Below, piece after piece: positions 10,817 to 20,790 of a stretch of 64,000 nucleotides of DNA. This DNA is from Eutreptiella sp. 'Long Island Sound 2002'. Lineage: Eukaryota; Euglenozoa; Euglenophyceae; Eutreptiales; Eutreptiaceae. Under the pieces are notes generated by a model that worked only from the letters and a program-made list of their open reading frames with translations, did not search any database and was not told the origin of the DNA. The stretch spans positions 150,734,961 through 150,798,960 of the forward strand of contig OZ038382.1 in NCBI GenBank assembly GCA_964036045.1, read 5' to 3'. The translations under genes and the position numbers were made by a program. How positions within the stretch are numbered: position 1 is the first letter of the stretch; each line of letters starts with the position of its first letter.

Positions 10817-13800
10817 CTTGACCCACGTGGTGCGGTATTGGTGTTCTGTCCTGGTGAGGACGGAGGTTAGGTTGGTGCAGACTGCCTGGGTTTTGAGGGC
10901 CTGTTCCTGCCACACCATGGGTTCCGGGTCGCATTTCGCCATGATAGGTACGTCTTGTAGGTCCGGAGCTTTGGCCGTGTCGTACAGGGCGCCTGCTTCG
11001 TTGAGGGACATGAGAGTGACGAGCGCAGTTGTGACCTCGTGGGCGCGCGCCTTGGTGGCCCCTGGGGGGTCCCTGGCGCGGCGTGGTAGTAGTCATTGTC
11101 CCAGGTGCAGTTTCTGGTTGATCGCTGTGGCCACCCTTTGTTCCTCCGGTATATCCGGCTCCTCCAGCCATGTCTGCGGCACGTCACCTGTCCAGATGGT
11201 GCCCGGTGGTACCTGGTTGGCGGGTGTGCAGAGCTGCACCGGGCACTCCGGCAATTGTCTGTCGTCCCAGAGTTCGAGATTCGAGGTCTCCACTTCTTCG
11301 CCCCACTCGGGGAGTGCTTGCCACTTGATTTGCAACTGTAGGTTGCCATGTTGGCCTGGTGTGGCCAGTCTGCCCTGTATCTTGCCCCGGAACCATACAA
11401 CTTGTTTCGGTTGTCGTCTAAGCGTGGCTCCGAATACTCCCTGTACTTCTGCGCCGTCTGGCCATTCGGGGTGCATGGCGGCACGTTCCGCCTGCGTGAA
11501 AAATGGGCACGCTGGGGCCTTCGGCTTCGGTTGTGGATCGGGTGGCGATGGCGCCCGGGCCGTTTTGGTCTCCGGTTTGGGCCGTTGGGCCTGGCGGGCC
11601 GAGGCGTCCGCTTTCCATGGGCGGGGCCTCGGTTTGGGCCGGGGTTGTTCTGGTGCCGGTTTGGGGGCCGGCTTCGGTGCTTCGCGGCGGAATATGCTGT
11701 ATGCCGGTCCCTGTCTGTCTTGTGGCCTGTGCATACCCCGAAGCTGATTTGCGTGTTCTTGTAGGCCGGCGGTGCGGAGTTTGAGAATTCGCTCCGTGTC
11801 CGTGGGCCAGGACATCCAGCGCTGCGCCTGTGCTGTCCCGTGCTTTCGCACATAGGCTGCAAGGTTGCGCCTGAGCGTAAGGCACGTCTCGGGCAGCGTG
11901 GTGTCCGTGGCTGGGGCATCCACTGTCCAGTGCATCGCCGTTTTGAGGACCAACCAGTGCGCCCTGGGGTGGTTGGTGTGGTGGGTGGAGTGTTTAAAGC
12001 GGTCCCCCAGTGCCAGTGGAGTCGCCGGTTTTGCTTCTGGTGTGAATGTGTGGACCCTGTCCGTTGTGCCCGTGGCGTTCCACTGTGCCACCCACCATGT
12101 GTGTTGGTGGCACGTTAGTGTCACCGTGGGGGTATCCGGGGGCCTGTCAATAAAGCCCGCCCAGTCAGTGACTTTCGGACCTTCGGTTTTCCGGTCGTGC
12201 TGCTCCAATGGGCTGGTCAGGGTCACCAGATGGTTCAGAAGGTCCGGCGTCAGGGTGTCTTCTGTGTCCTGTACTCTGTCCTTACGTGCCGTGGGGTGGC
12301 CCACGGCAACGTCGCATGCGTCCGTGGTGGCCGCCAGGGTGTTGGCCGCCAGGGTGATGACATTGTCCGTCAGGCCTTCCACAATGAAGTACTTTTCCCC
12401 CGCCAGGGTGGCCGGGAGTTGGGTCGTGTGTTTCATGGTGAGGTGTAGTAGCGGCCTGTCGGGGCCTGGGGCGTTTGGGTCCACGGGCCTGGGGTCGCGT
12501 GCGTCGTGTCTTGCCAACGGGTGCTGTGGTTTGTTGGTGTTGGGTAGTCGTGGCCCCAGGGCCATGTGGTGTACCTGATCGAGAGGGATGGCTTGGCCCC
12601 TGGTGTCGCCTGTCGTGAGGTACACTCCTTTGGCGCCTGTTACCGTCTTTAGGTATACACCTGGGAGTGGTGCGGGTTGTTGGGGCAACGGTTGGAACAG
12701 GGCTTGGGGGCAGGGGTGGCCGCAGATTGGGTCCCCGGGCCGGAGCCCTGGGCAGGGGCCATCCATGCCGTGGCGTACGGGATATAGTATGTAGGGCCCC
12801 GCCACCCTGCGTAGTTTTTTGGGGTTTAGGGTGTTCAACCACCCCCCCACCCTGATGGTGACAGAGCCCTGGTCGATCCAGGTGGCTTGGTCACGGTCAA
12901 TGTCGTGGTGTGGGGCCCTTCTGATGGTGCCCCACGTTCGGCGGTGGGTGGTGTCATCTGGGGTGGGGCACCCCGTGTCTATGAGAGGCATTCTGGCGTT
13001 TGCGAGGGCGAAGTTTATGATGTTGAGGGGGGGTGGGTTGCCGTGGGTGCCGTTGGCGGTGTCCCCTGCGGGTATGATGCTCTGGCGGGGTACTCGCCTC
13101 CCGTGGAGGGGTTGGTGCCAGGACGGGTCCGGGTGCCAGATGGGGGCTGGTAGGTCCCCGTATCGTGCCCAGGTGTACACTCTGTATGCCGTGCCCTCCG
13201 TGTCGGCCTGCAGTCTGTAAGTGGACTTCCGTGCTTCGCCGTAGGTGACGAGCACATTTGAGGTGGGGACAGTCTAGCTGAGGTGCGTGTGCGCCAGGGC
13301 GTGCGTGATTTGTACTTCTGTGCCCTCCCGTTTGTCTCCATGGTCTTCCAGTATGAAGTGTACCATCCATGGGCTGTGGGGTGGGAGGTTACCGTCTTTG
13401 TCGTGCAACGGCGGGTGTATTTGGCGTTCAGCCTGCTGCGCTTTGTTGGCGTTGTGCTGGGCGCGTTGCTCGACGAGGACGTTCGGTGTCCAGTCCTGCG
13501 GGGCACCCTCCCTGTGCGCCATGGCTTGGGCCGCCTTGGCGAGTGCCGTGACGGTAGGGGGCAGTGGGGGTTCAGCGACCTGGGGCACCATGCCGGTGTC
13601 CGTTGGAACGTTCCAGTATATTGTGAACATCCCCGGCTGGTGGGCGTTGTGGATGTCCAAGAGGGTCAGAGAGAGCGCCTCTTTGATCTGGGTTACCGCC
13701 TCTGCATGTATGGTAGTGCGGTAGTGCCAGAGGGTGTGCTTGGTGGGGTCCCGGTGTGCTCGGGCGGTACGTCCCGCGGGCTCCATTGTCTTCGGCGTGA

Positions 13801-13963
13801 GGGTGTCGTCGAGGGCGACCTCGTCGAGGCGGTTGGCTTCAGCGGCTCACCTTGTCTGCCACTCCGTTAGTGTGGGGTCCTCCTCGGCGCAGTCTAGGGT
13901 ATAGTGGATAGCCATCCACTCCGAGTCGGGGTCGACGGTAATGTCTACAACAAGGGCAGCAGC
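10738..13963 (-). pseudogene. Element Z: about 1,080-codon unrecognised ORF with three in-frame stops
   Basis: A single minus-strand frame runs from the G-run at 13965 to 10738 with no frameshift, interrupted only by TGA (13847-13849), TAG (13274-13276) and TGA (11093-11095). No known domain is recognised. In order it holds an acidic start (DITVDPDSEWMAIHY), an Ala/Gln-rich helical part near 13500, a long middle part (DNVITLAANTLAATTDACDVA near 12330), a tryptophan-containing region (WVAQWNATGTTDRVHTF near 12070), a Pro/Lys/Arg-rich linker (about 11490-11690), and a small globular segment with VVWFRGKIQGRL and LQIKWQALPEWG (about 11280-11410). That segment is reminiscent of Tudor- or chromo-like barrels, as an inference only. 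Beyond the third stop the frame stays coding-like to the 79 bp repeat, and the gene continues at 337-1. Codon use is C-rich, like element X. Probably a transposon protein. Confidence 0.6.
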
Positions 13964-14159
13964 AGGGGGGGGGGGGGGAGAGCAGGACAGCCCGACACAA
14001 CGGACACAACACAGCACGATGCAGCAGACCAGACAATCACACCACACCGCACACCACGACACCACACAGCACCCAAGAAAACAACACAACACACAACAAC
14101 GCGCGACGGCACCACACACGACGAAACACCGCACAAAACAGCACGGCACAGCAGGGCAC
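13948..14159. repeat. Segmental duplicate with a G14 run, copy 1
   Basis: Nearly identical to 17961-18169 in the same orientation; the main difference is the G-run length (14 at 13965-13978 against 10). It interrupts the 5' end of the element Z frame. CA-rich, no gene. Confidence 0.85.
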
Positions 14160-14710
14160 GCACACACACACGGGACCCGGGCGTGGCGTCTTCTGACCCG
14201 CAAGGGGGGGGTTGGCGTCCACACGAAACAGTCCTGGTGCACCGGCCGAGTCTCCCGTCGAAGCGTCAGTGACCGGGTCCACACACAGCAACCACCGCAG
14301 CGCACGCAGCCCAAGATCAACGCCGGAAGGACCAGCCAGGGACAACCCCATCGCGGGGCCCCGAGCTGGTACGACGCGGAGCGAGCCCAGCGCCCCTGCC
14401 TCGGCAGGGGCCAGCGGCAGGCACAATGAGCCCGGTTCTCGGCCGGCGTCCGCGTGCCCTGCGCAGCGACCTAGTAAAGCCGGGGGCGCAAGCCCCCGGG
14501 GTGGGGAAAGGCAGCACCTCGTTGGGAAAGCTGACCGGAGCACCAAGAGCGACCGGACCGGACAAGGGAGGCGCACCATGCGGGGCCACGAGGCACGCCA
14601 GAGAGGCACGCCGCCGGCCACAACCAAGGCACATGGACAGGTGCCGCAAACCCGGAGAGCGGGCACAACAGGCAACGAACCAAGGCACGAGTACAGGTGC
14701 CAAGTGGCAC
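14160..14710. other. Low-complexity spacer
   Basis: GC-rich, CA/CG-rich sequence between the duplicate and the minisatellite. Open frames exist on both strands because stop codons are rare at this composition. I see no protein-like motif. Confidence 0.4.
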
Positions 14711-15010
14711 CAGCCGCCGTCCGGACGGACGTGTGCGAGCCCGGCAGCGAACCCAGCCCCTGCCAGCTACGGAACAGCCGCCATCCGGATGGAGGAGTGC
14801 GCGCCTGGAGGGTGCCCAGCCCCTGTCGGCTATGAACAGCCGCCGTCCGGATGGACGAGTGCGCGCCCGGCAGCGAACCCAGCCCCTGCCGGCTACGGAA
14901 CAGCCGCCGTCCGGATGGACGGGTGCGCGCCCGGAGGGTACCCAGCCACTGCCGGCTACAAACAGCTGCCGTCTGGATGGACGAGTGGGTGCCCCGCAGC
15001 GACACCTCGC
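14711..15010. repeat. Minisatellite C, alternating 64/62 bp units
   Basis: About 4.6 units beginning CAGCCGCCGTCCGGATGGAC. Units alternate between a form with CCCGGCAGCGAACCC (64 bp) and a form with CCCGGAGGGTACCC (62 bp), making a 126 bp higher-order unit. A related block lies at 18909-19080. Confidence 0.85.
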
Positions 15011-16775
15011 GCACGCAACGCACAGCAGAACACACCAACCGAGCACACCGCTGAACAAAAACCAAGAGGCCCAGGACACCGCACGCCCAACAAAACACAC
15101 CGAGCGGGCACACCGGAGAACAAGGGCGAAGGCACCCAGGACACCGAACACGCAGCACAACACACCGAGCGGGCACACCGGTGAACAGGAGCCAAGTAGC
15201 CCAGGACACCGGACACACAACACACCACACACAGCGGGCACACCGGTGAACAGGAGCCAAGTGGCCTAGGGCACGGCACGCGCACCACAACACACCGAGC
15301 ATGCACACCGGGGAACGAAGGCCAAGTGGCCCAGGACACTGCACACGCAACACAACGCACGGAGCGGGCACATCGGTGAATATAGGAGCAAAGTGGCTCG
15401 GGACACCGCACACACAAGAAAACACACACAGCGGGCACACCGGTGATCAGGAGCCAAGTGGCCCAGGACACCACAGAAGCGACACAACAAACCAGGCGGG
15501 CACACCGGTGAACAGGAGCCAAGTGGCCCAGGACACTGCACAAACAACACAACACACCGAGCGGGCACACCGGTGAACAGGAGCCAAGTCCCCCAGGACA
15601 CCGCACCAACAAAGCAACGCTCGAAGCGGGCACACCAGTGAACAGGAGCCAAGTGGCCAAGGACACCGCACACGCAACACAACAAACCACGCGGCCACCC
15701 TGGTGAACAGGAGCCAAGTGGCCCAGGACACCCCACACGCAAAGCAACGCACTGAGCGGGCACACCGGTCAACTGGGGCCAAGTGACCCAGGACACCGCA
15801 CACGCAACACCACACACCGAGCGGGCAAACCGGTGAACAGGAGCCAAGTGGCCAAGGACACCGCACACGCAACACAACAAACCACGCGGCCACCCTGGTG
15901 AACAGAAGCCAAGTGGCCCAGGACACCCCACACGCAACACAACACACCGAGCGGGCACACCGGTGAGCAGGAGCCAAGTGGCCCAGGACAGCGCAGACGC
16001 AACACAACAAACCATGCGGGCACACCTGTGAGGCGGAGCCAATTGGCCCAGGACACCGCACACGCAACACAACACACCGAGCGGGCGCACCAGTGAATAG
16101 GAGCCAAGTGGCCAAGGACACCGCACACGCAACACAACAAACCACGCGGCCACCCCGGTGAACAGGAGCCAAGTGGCCCAGGACACCCCACACGCAAAGC
16201 AACGCACCGAGCGGGCACACCGGTGAACAGAAGCGAAGTGCCCCAGGACACCGCACAAGCAAAACAACGCACCGAGCGGGCACACCGATGAACAGGAGCC
16301 AAGTGGCCCAGGACACCGCACAAGCAAAACAACGTACCGAGCAGGCGCACTGGTGAACAGGAGCCAAGTGCCCCAGGACACCGCACACGCAACACAACAC
16401 ACCGAGCTGGCACATCCGTGAACAGGAGCCAAGTGGCCCAGGACACCGCACACGCAACACAACACACCAAGCTGGGACATCGTTGAACAGGAGCCAAGCG
16501 GCCCAGGACACCGCACTGAGCTGGCACATCGGTGAACAGCAGCCAAGTGGCCCAGGACACCGCACAAGCAACACAACGCACCGAGCGGGCACACCGGTGA
16601 ACAGGAGCCAAGTGGCCTAGGACACCGTACAAGCAACACCACACACTGAGCGGGCGCACCGGTGAGCAGGAGCCAAGTGGCCCAGGACAGCGCACAAGCA
16701 AAACAACGCACCGAGCAGGTACACCGGTGAACAGGAGGCAAGTGGCTCAGGACACCGCACACACATGCACACGTA
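15011..16775. repeat. Minisatellite A, about 65 bp unit, roughly 27 copies
   Basis: Tandem units of the form GAACAGGAGCCAAGTGGCCC / AGGACACCGCACACGCAACA / CAACACACCGAGCGGGCACA / CCGGT, with many point differences and some truncated units. The reverse strand lacks stop codons in the unit, and 65 is not a multiple of three, so all three minus frames stay open for hundreds of codons. These are not taken as genes. Confidence 0.92.
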
Positions 16776-16777
16776 GG

Positions 16778-17237
16778 GCGGCCGAGGGACAGAAAAGAAC
16801 CAACACCCCATTGTTCGGACGCACTGGGGCGACCCAGCCGACCGAACAGGCCAGCAGCAGGGGCGGTACCCGAAGGCCGCTGGTCCGAGCCCGGCCAGGC
16901 TGCATCTGGGACCATGGCAAATGTCACCCGGAGCCGTGGAAGCAACTGTTGACAGGCGAGCCGCTACACAGTCCAGGATGGCGTCGCCTGCCAAGCAGAG
17001 AGGCCCCGAAACTCAAGCCACAAGGGTGAGGCGGTTGTACCGTAGACCAGCGGGAGCAATACCCCTTGTGGTGAGAGATATTCCACACGGCTGGGCAGCC
17101 CCAGGAGCTGCCGCCCAAAGGAGTGGGCATGTGGCCCTACCCAGGTACACATGTGGGGACACCTTCCCACCGGGGACACATGAACCCGGTGGCCGCGACA
17201 ATGCCTTCCCAAGCACATGCGGGAGCGGCTTAAGGGT
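16778..17237 (+). repeat. Dispersed 460 bp block, copy 1
   Basis: Begins AGGGCGGCCGAGG and ends near GCGGCTTAAGGG. It is similar throughout to 24843-25306 (for example AGGCCGCTGGTCCGAGCCCG and CTGCCAAGCAGAGAGGCCCC in both). Both copies are immediately preceded by a minisatellite A unit or its remnant, so block and array belong to one repeat family. Confidence 0.8.
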
Positions 17238-17960
17238 GGAGAGAAACGGCAGTGGTCCTAAAGGAAAAAGGAACAAAAACCACACGCAGCAAAGGAAAAC
17301 ACACAGCACAGCCGTGCAGCACGGCACCACAAGGCAGCACAGCACCACCAGACACAGCACGGCGCGGCAGGACACCACAACACACCACACGACACAACAG
17401 GGCACCACAGAACGCCAAATGAAACAGCACAGCACACAGCGACACACCAGAGCACGAGGCACCAGAAGCAGCACAAACCAAACTGGCACCGAACAACACG
17501 ACGCAGGTGCGCCAGCAAAGCGCGGCACAGCACAGCACACTCAAGGAAACACACCAAGCACCACTAGGAAAGCGAAGCAGACATCAGGGCCGCACAGCAC
17601 AGCACCACACGGCAACACAGCACCACAGGACACAGCACAGCGGAGCGGGGCACCACGAAAAACCACAGCACACACCAGGGCAGCAAGCCACGCGGTCAGA
17701 CAGGAACACCAGCGACAAAGGACGCCACCGGAAAACAACAGCGGGCAACCAGACCCCGCAATAAATACCCAGAAACAACAGGCAACAACAAACCGTACCA
17801 GCCAGCGGGAACGAGGCAACGCAGCACGACCAGCAAGAAACGACGCAGACAACAGCACAACGCAGGACAGGCGGCACAGCAGAACAACACAGAACCGCAC
17901 CCCAGGACAGAGCACATCAACGGGCCACGACAGGGGACCAGGCAACAGCAACAGGCCCTG
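17238..17960. repeat. CA-rich cryptic simple sequence
   Basis: Irregular runs of CACAGCAC, ACCACA and CAACA. Long open frames on the plus strand (Thr/Gln/His-rich) and minus strand (Cys/Val-rich) follow from the composition. No supported gene. Confidence 0.6.
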
Positions 17961-18169
17961 CAACAAGGGCAGCAGCAGGGGGGGGGGCAGAGCAGGACAG
18001 CCCGACACAACGGACACAACACAGCACGATGCAGCGGACCAGACAATCACACCACACCGCACACCACGACACCACAAAGCACCCAAGAAAACAGCACAAC
18101 ACACAACAACGCGCGACGGCACCACACACGACGAAACACCGCACAAAACAGCACGGCACAGCAGGGCAC
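17961..18169. repeat. Segmental duplicate with a G10 run, copy 2
   Basis: Partner of 13948-14159. Both copies lie upstream of a C-type then A/B-type minisatellite block, so a unit of several kb was duplicated. Confidence 0.85.
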
Positions 18170-18908
18170 CGCACAAAACCAACAGAAACGGCGCAGCCAG
18201 CGCCAACCGGAGACGGCCAGCGACAGAACAGACAACACAACACGACAGCACACCACACAGCAAGACATCCGCACACCAGCACAACACGGCACAGAAAAAC
18301 ACCGCAAAACACCGTGATCCAGACAAAAAGGCCCACACCAGACCGCGGCTCAACACAACAAGACGCGAGACACCACAAAACACCATGAGTAGCCGCCGGG
18401 GGGGGGGGGGGCACAGCACCAGCGCACAGCGCACACACCACACGCAAGGCCGCACACGAGGGAGGAAAAAGAAACCAAATCAGGCGGTGCCGAGGCCAAG
18501 GGCACTGAGGGGCGGGAACCAGGGAAAAGCGGGGGCGCAAAAAAAGCAGCAAAAAAAAGAAAAGGAAGTAAAGGGGGGGGCGGGCAGCCACAAAGCTCTG
18601 AGGCCGAGCTTACCAAGCGCCCGAACCAGCGGCAAAGCGGAGACAAGGGGGGTGCGGAAAAAACAAGAAGAAAGAGGAAGGGCACGAGGGGGGAAAGACA
18701 AAGTGCCAAGGCCCAGAGCACCTGAGGCCGGAAGCAACGGAAGAATAAACGCAAAGGGGGCGCCAAAAAAAGGACAAGAATGAACCAAGGGCACACGCAG
18801 CCCCGAGGGGGCCAAAAGAACAGCAAAACGGCAGCTAGAACCGTGGAGCGCACCAGAACGCACCCGAGAGGCCGGCCCGCCTGACCCGGCCACGACCAAC
18901 AGCCCACC
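18170..18908. other. Low-complexity spacer with a G14 run
   Basis: CA-rich, then A/G-rich sequence (GGGAAAAGC, AAAAAGCAGCAAAAAAAAG). Includes a G14 run at 18398-18411. No gene seen. Confidence 0.45.
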
Positions 18909-19080
18909 AGCTGCCATCCGGAAGGACGTGTGCGCGCTCGGCAAGGAATCCAGCTCCTTCTGGCTACAGAACAGCCGCCGTCCGGATGGACGAGTGCACG
19001 CTCCAAGGGTACTGAGCCCCTGCCGGCTACGAAAGAGCCGCCGTCCGTATGGACGTGTGCGCGCCCCGCAGCGATGCCCG
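18909..19080. repeat. Minisatellite C', 2.6 units
   Basis: Same unit as 14711-15010 (AGCCGCCGTCCGGATGGACG). It passes into the following array through the same junction type (CCCGCAGCGA... ACACGCAACACAGC), showing that the C-to-A order is conserved between the two blocks. Confidence 0.8.
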
Positions 19081-20268
19081 GCACACGCAACACAGCGTAC
19101 CAAGCATGCACACCAGTGAACAGGAGCCAAGTGGCGCAGAACACCGCACACACGGCACAACACGCCGAGCGTACATACCGCTGAACAGGAGCCAAGTAGC
19201 CCAGGACACTGCACACGCAACACAACACGCCGAGTGTACACACCGGTGAACAGGAGCCAAGTGGCCCGGAAGAGCGCACACGCACCATAACACGCCGAGC
19301 GTGCACACCGGTGAACAGGAGCCAAGGGGCGAAAAACACCGCAAACACAGTACAACACGCCGAATGTGCACAGCAGTGAACAGGAGCCAAGTGGCCCAGG
19401 ACACGGCACACGCAACACAACACACCGAGCGTACACGGCGGTGAACAGGAGCCAAGTGGCCCAGGACACTGCACAGGCAATACAACACGCGCAGCGTACA
19501 CACCAATGAACAGGAGCCAACTGGCCCAGGACACCGCACACTCAGCACGACATGCCCAGCGGGCACGCCTGTGAGCAGGAGCCAATTCGCCCAGGACACC
19601 GCACGCACAGCACAACACAGCGAGCGTACACACCGGTGAACAGGAGCCAAGTGACCGAGGACACCACACATGCAACACAACACGGGGAGGGTACACACCG
19701 GTGAACAGGAGGCAAGTGGCCCAGGACAGCGCACACGCAGCACAGGACACCGAGCGTGCACACCGGTGAACAGGAGCCAAGTGGCCCAGGACACAGAATC
19801 TACAGCACAACACAGCGAGGATACAAACTGGTAAACAGGAGCCAAGTGGCCCAGGACAACGCACACACAGCACAACACGCCGAGTGTGCACACGAGTGAG
19901 CAGGAGCGAAGTGGCTCAGGAGACCGCACACACAGCACAACACGCCAGGCGTACACACCAGCGAACAGGAGCCAAGTGGCCCAGGACACAGAACGTACAG
20001 CACAACACAGCGAGCGTACACACCGGTGAACAGGAGCCAAGTGGCCCAGGAGACCGCACACACAGCACAGCTCGCCGAGCGTACACACTGGTGAACAGGT
20101 GCCGAGTAGCTCAGGACACGGCACACACAGCACAACACGCCGAGCATACACACTGGTGAACAGGAGCCAAGTGACCGAGGACACCAAACACGCAACACAA
20201 CACACGGAGCGTACATACCGGTGAACAGGAGCCAACTGGCCCAGGACACCGCACACATAGCACAACAC
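19081..20268. repeat. Minisatellite B, about 65 bp unit, roughly 18 copies
   Basis: Variant of array A with GTACACACCGGTGAACAGGA and ACACAGCACAACACGCCGAG. Ends directly at the GAGGTAGGTA motif at 20272. Minus-strand open frames are compositional artefacts. Confidence 0.9.
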
Positions 20269-20271
20269 ACC

Positions 20272-20790
20272 GAGGTAGGTATGTAGGGAGGTAGGTAGGT
20301 GTACTCGGTTCTGGAGAGGCGCCTCATGGCTTCCCCTGGCGTCGCCCCCGTGACATACAGGAAGAGGCTCCGCACTTGAGGGGAGGCGGCTTGCATCCCG
20401 CTAGACCTCACTGCTGGTCCCCAACAAAGCGGCCCCGGGCAACACCGGGAGGGCTGATTGCTGCCAGTGTGACCAACGTGTCACACCCGGAGGGCGTGGC
20501 CCCGTGCTTGCGCACGTCCCCTCCTTTGGACGGAACCCTAGGGGTTCACCAGACTTCCTGGGGTATCCCGTTCCCAAGGCATGCCAGCAGTGTGGTCTTG
20601 GTACTTGGGTTCCGAGGTGCTTGGGTGTCCCACGCTCCGCCTCGAGTCCCAAAGCAGCGCAGGCCTTAGCATACAGCCTTACCCCCGGGCCCCGGGTCAC
20701 GTTTGGCTTGGTCACCTGCATGGCACAGGCTGTCTCAGTGCCCGCGCCATGGATACTGGCTTTCCTACTGTTGTGAGGCGTGTGTCTTTG
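20272..20790 (-). repeat. 3' terminus of element Y with (CCTA)n tail; inverted match to 50985-51475
   Basis: Read on the minus strand this ends in a degenerate CCTA repeat (20272-20292). The adjoining roughly 500 bases match the reverse complement of 50985-51475 closely (for example AACAAAGCGGCCCCGGGCAA and CACGCTCCGCCTCGAGTCCC). It is therefore the 3' end of the same family as element X, in opposite orientation. Confidence 0.8.

Noticed and set aside
15266-16945. 559-codon minus-strand ORF over minisatellite A, and similar long ORFs over array B
   Set aside because: The repeat unit is stop-free on that strand in every frame; open length follows from repetition and composition. No start context or non-repeat domain.
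16921-18783. 620-codon plus-strand ORF rich in Thr, Gln and His
   Set aside because: It runs across a dispersed repeat, CA-rich simple sequence and a segmental duplicate; it ignores all repeat borders.
14711-20268. CRISPR-like array
   Set aside because: Units are tandem without unique spacers, and the setting is eukaryotic; these are minisatellites.
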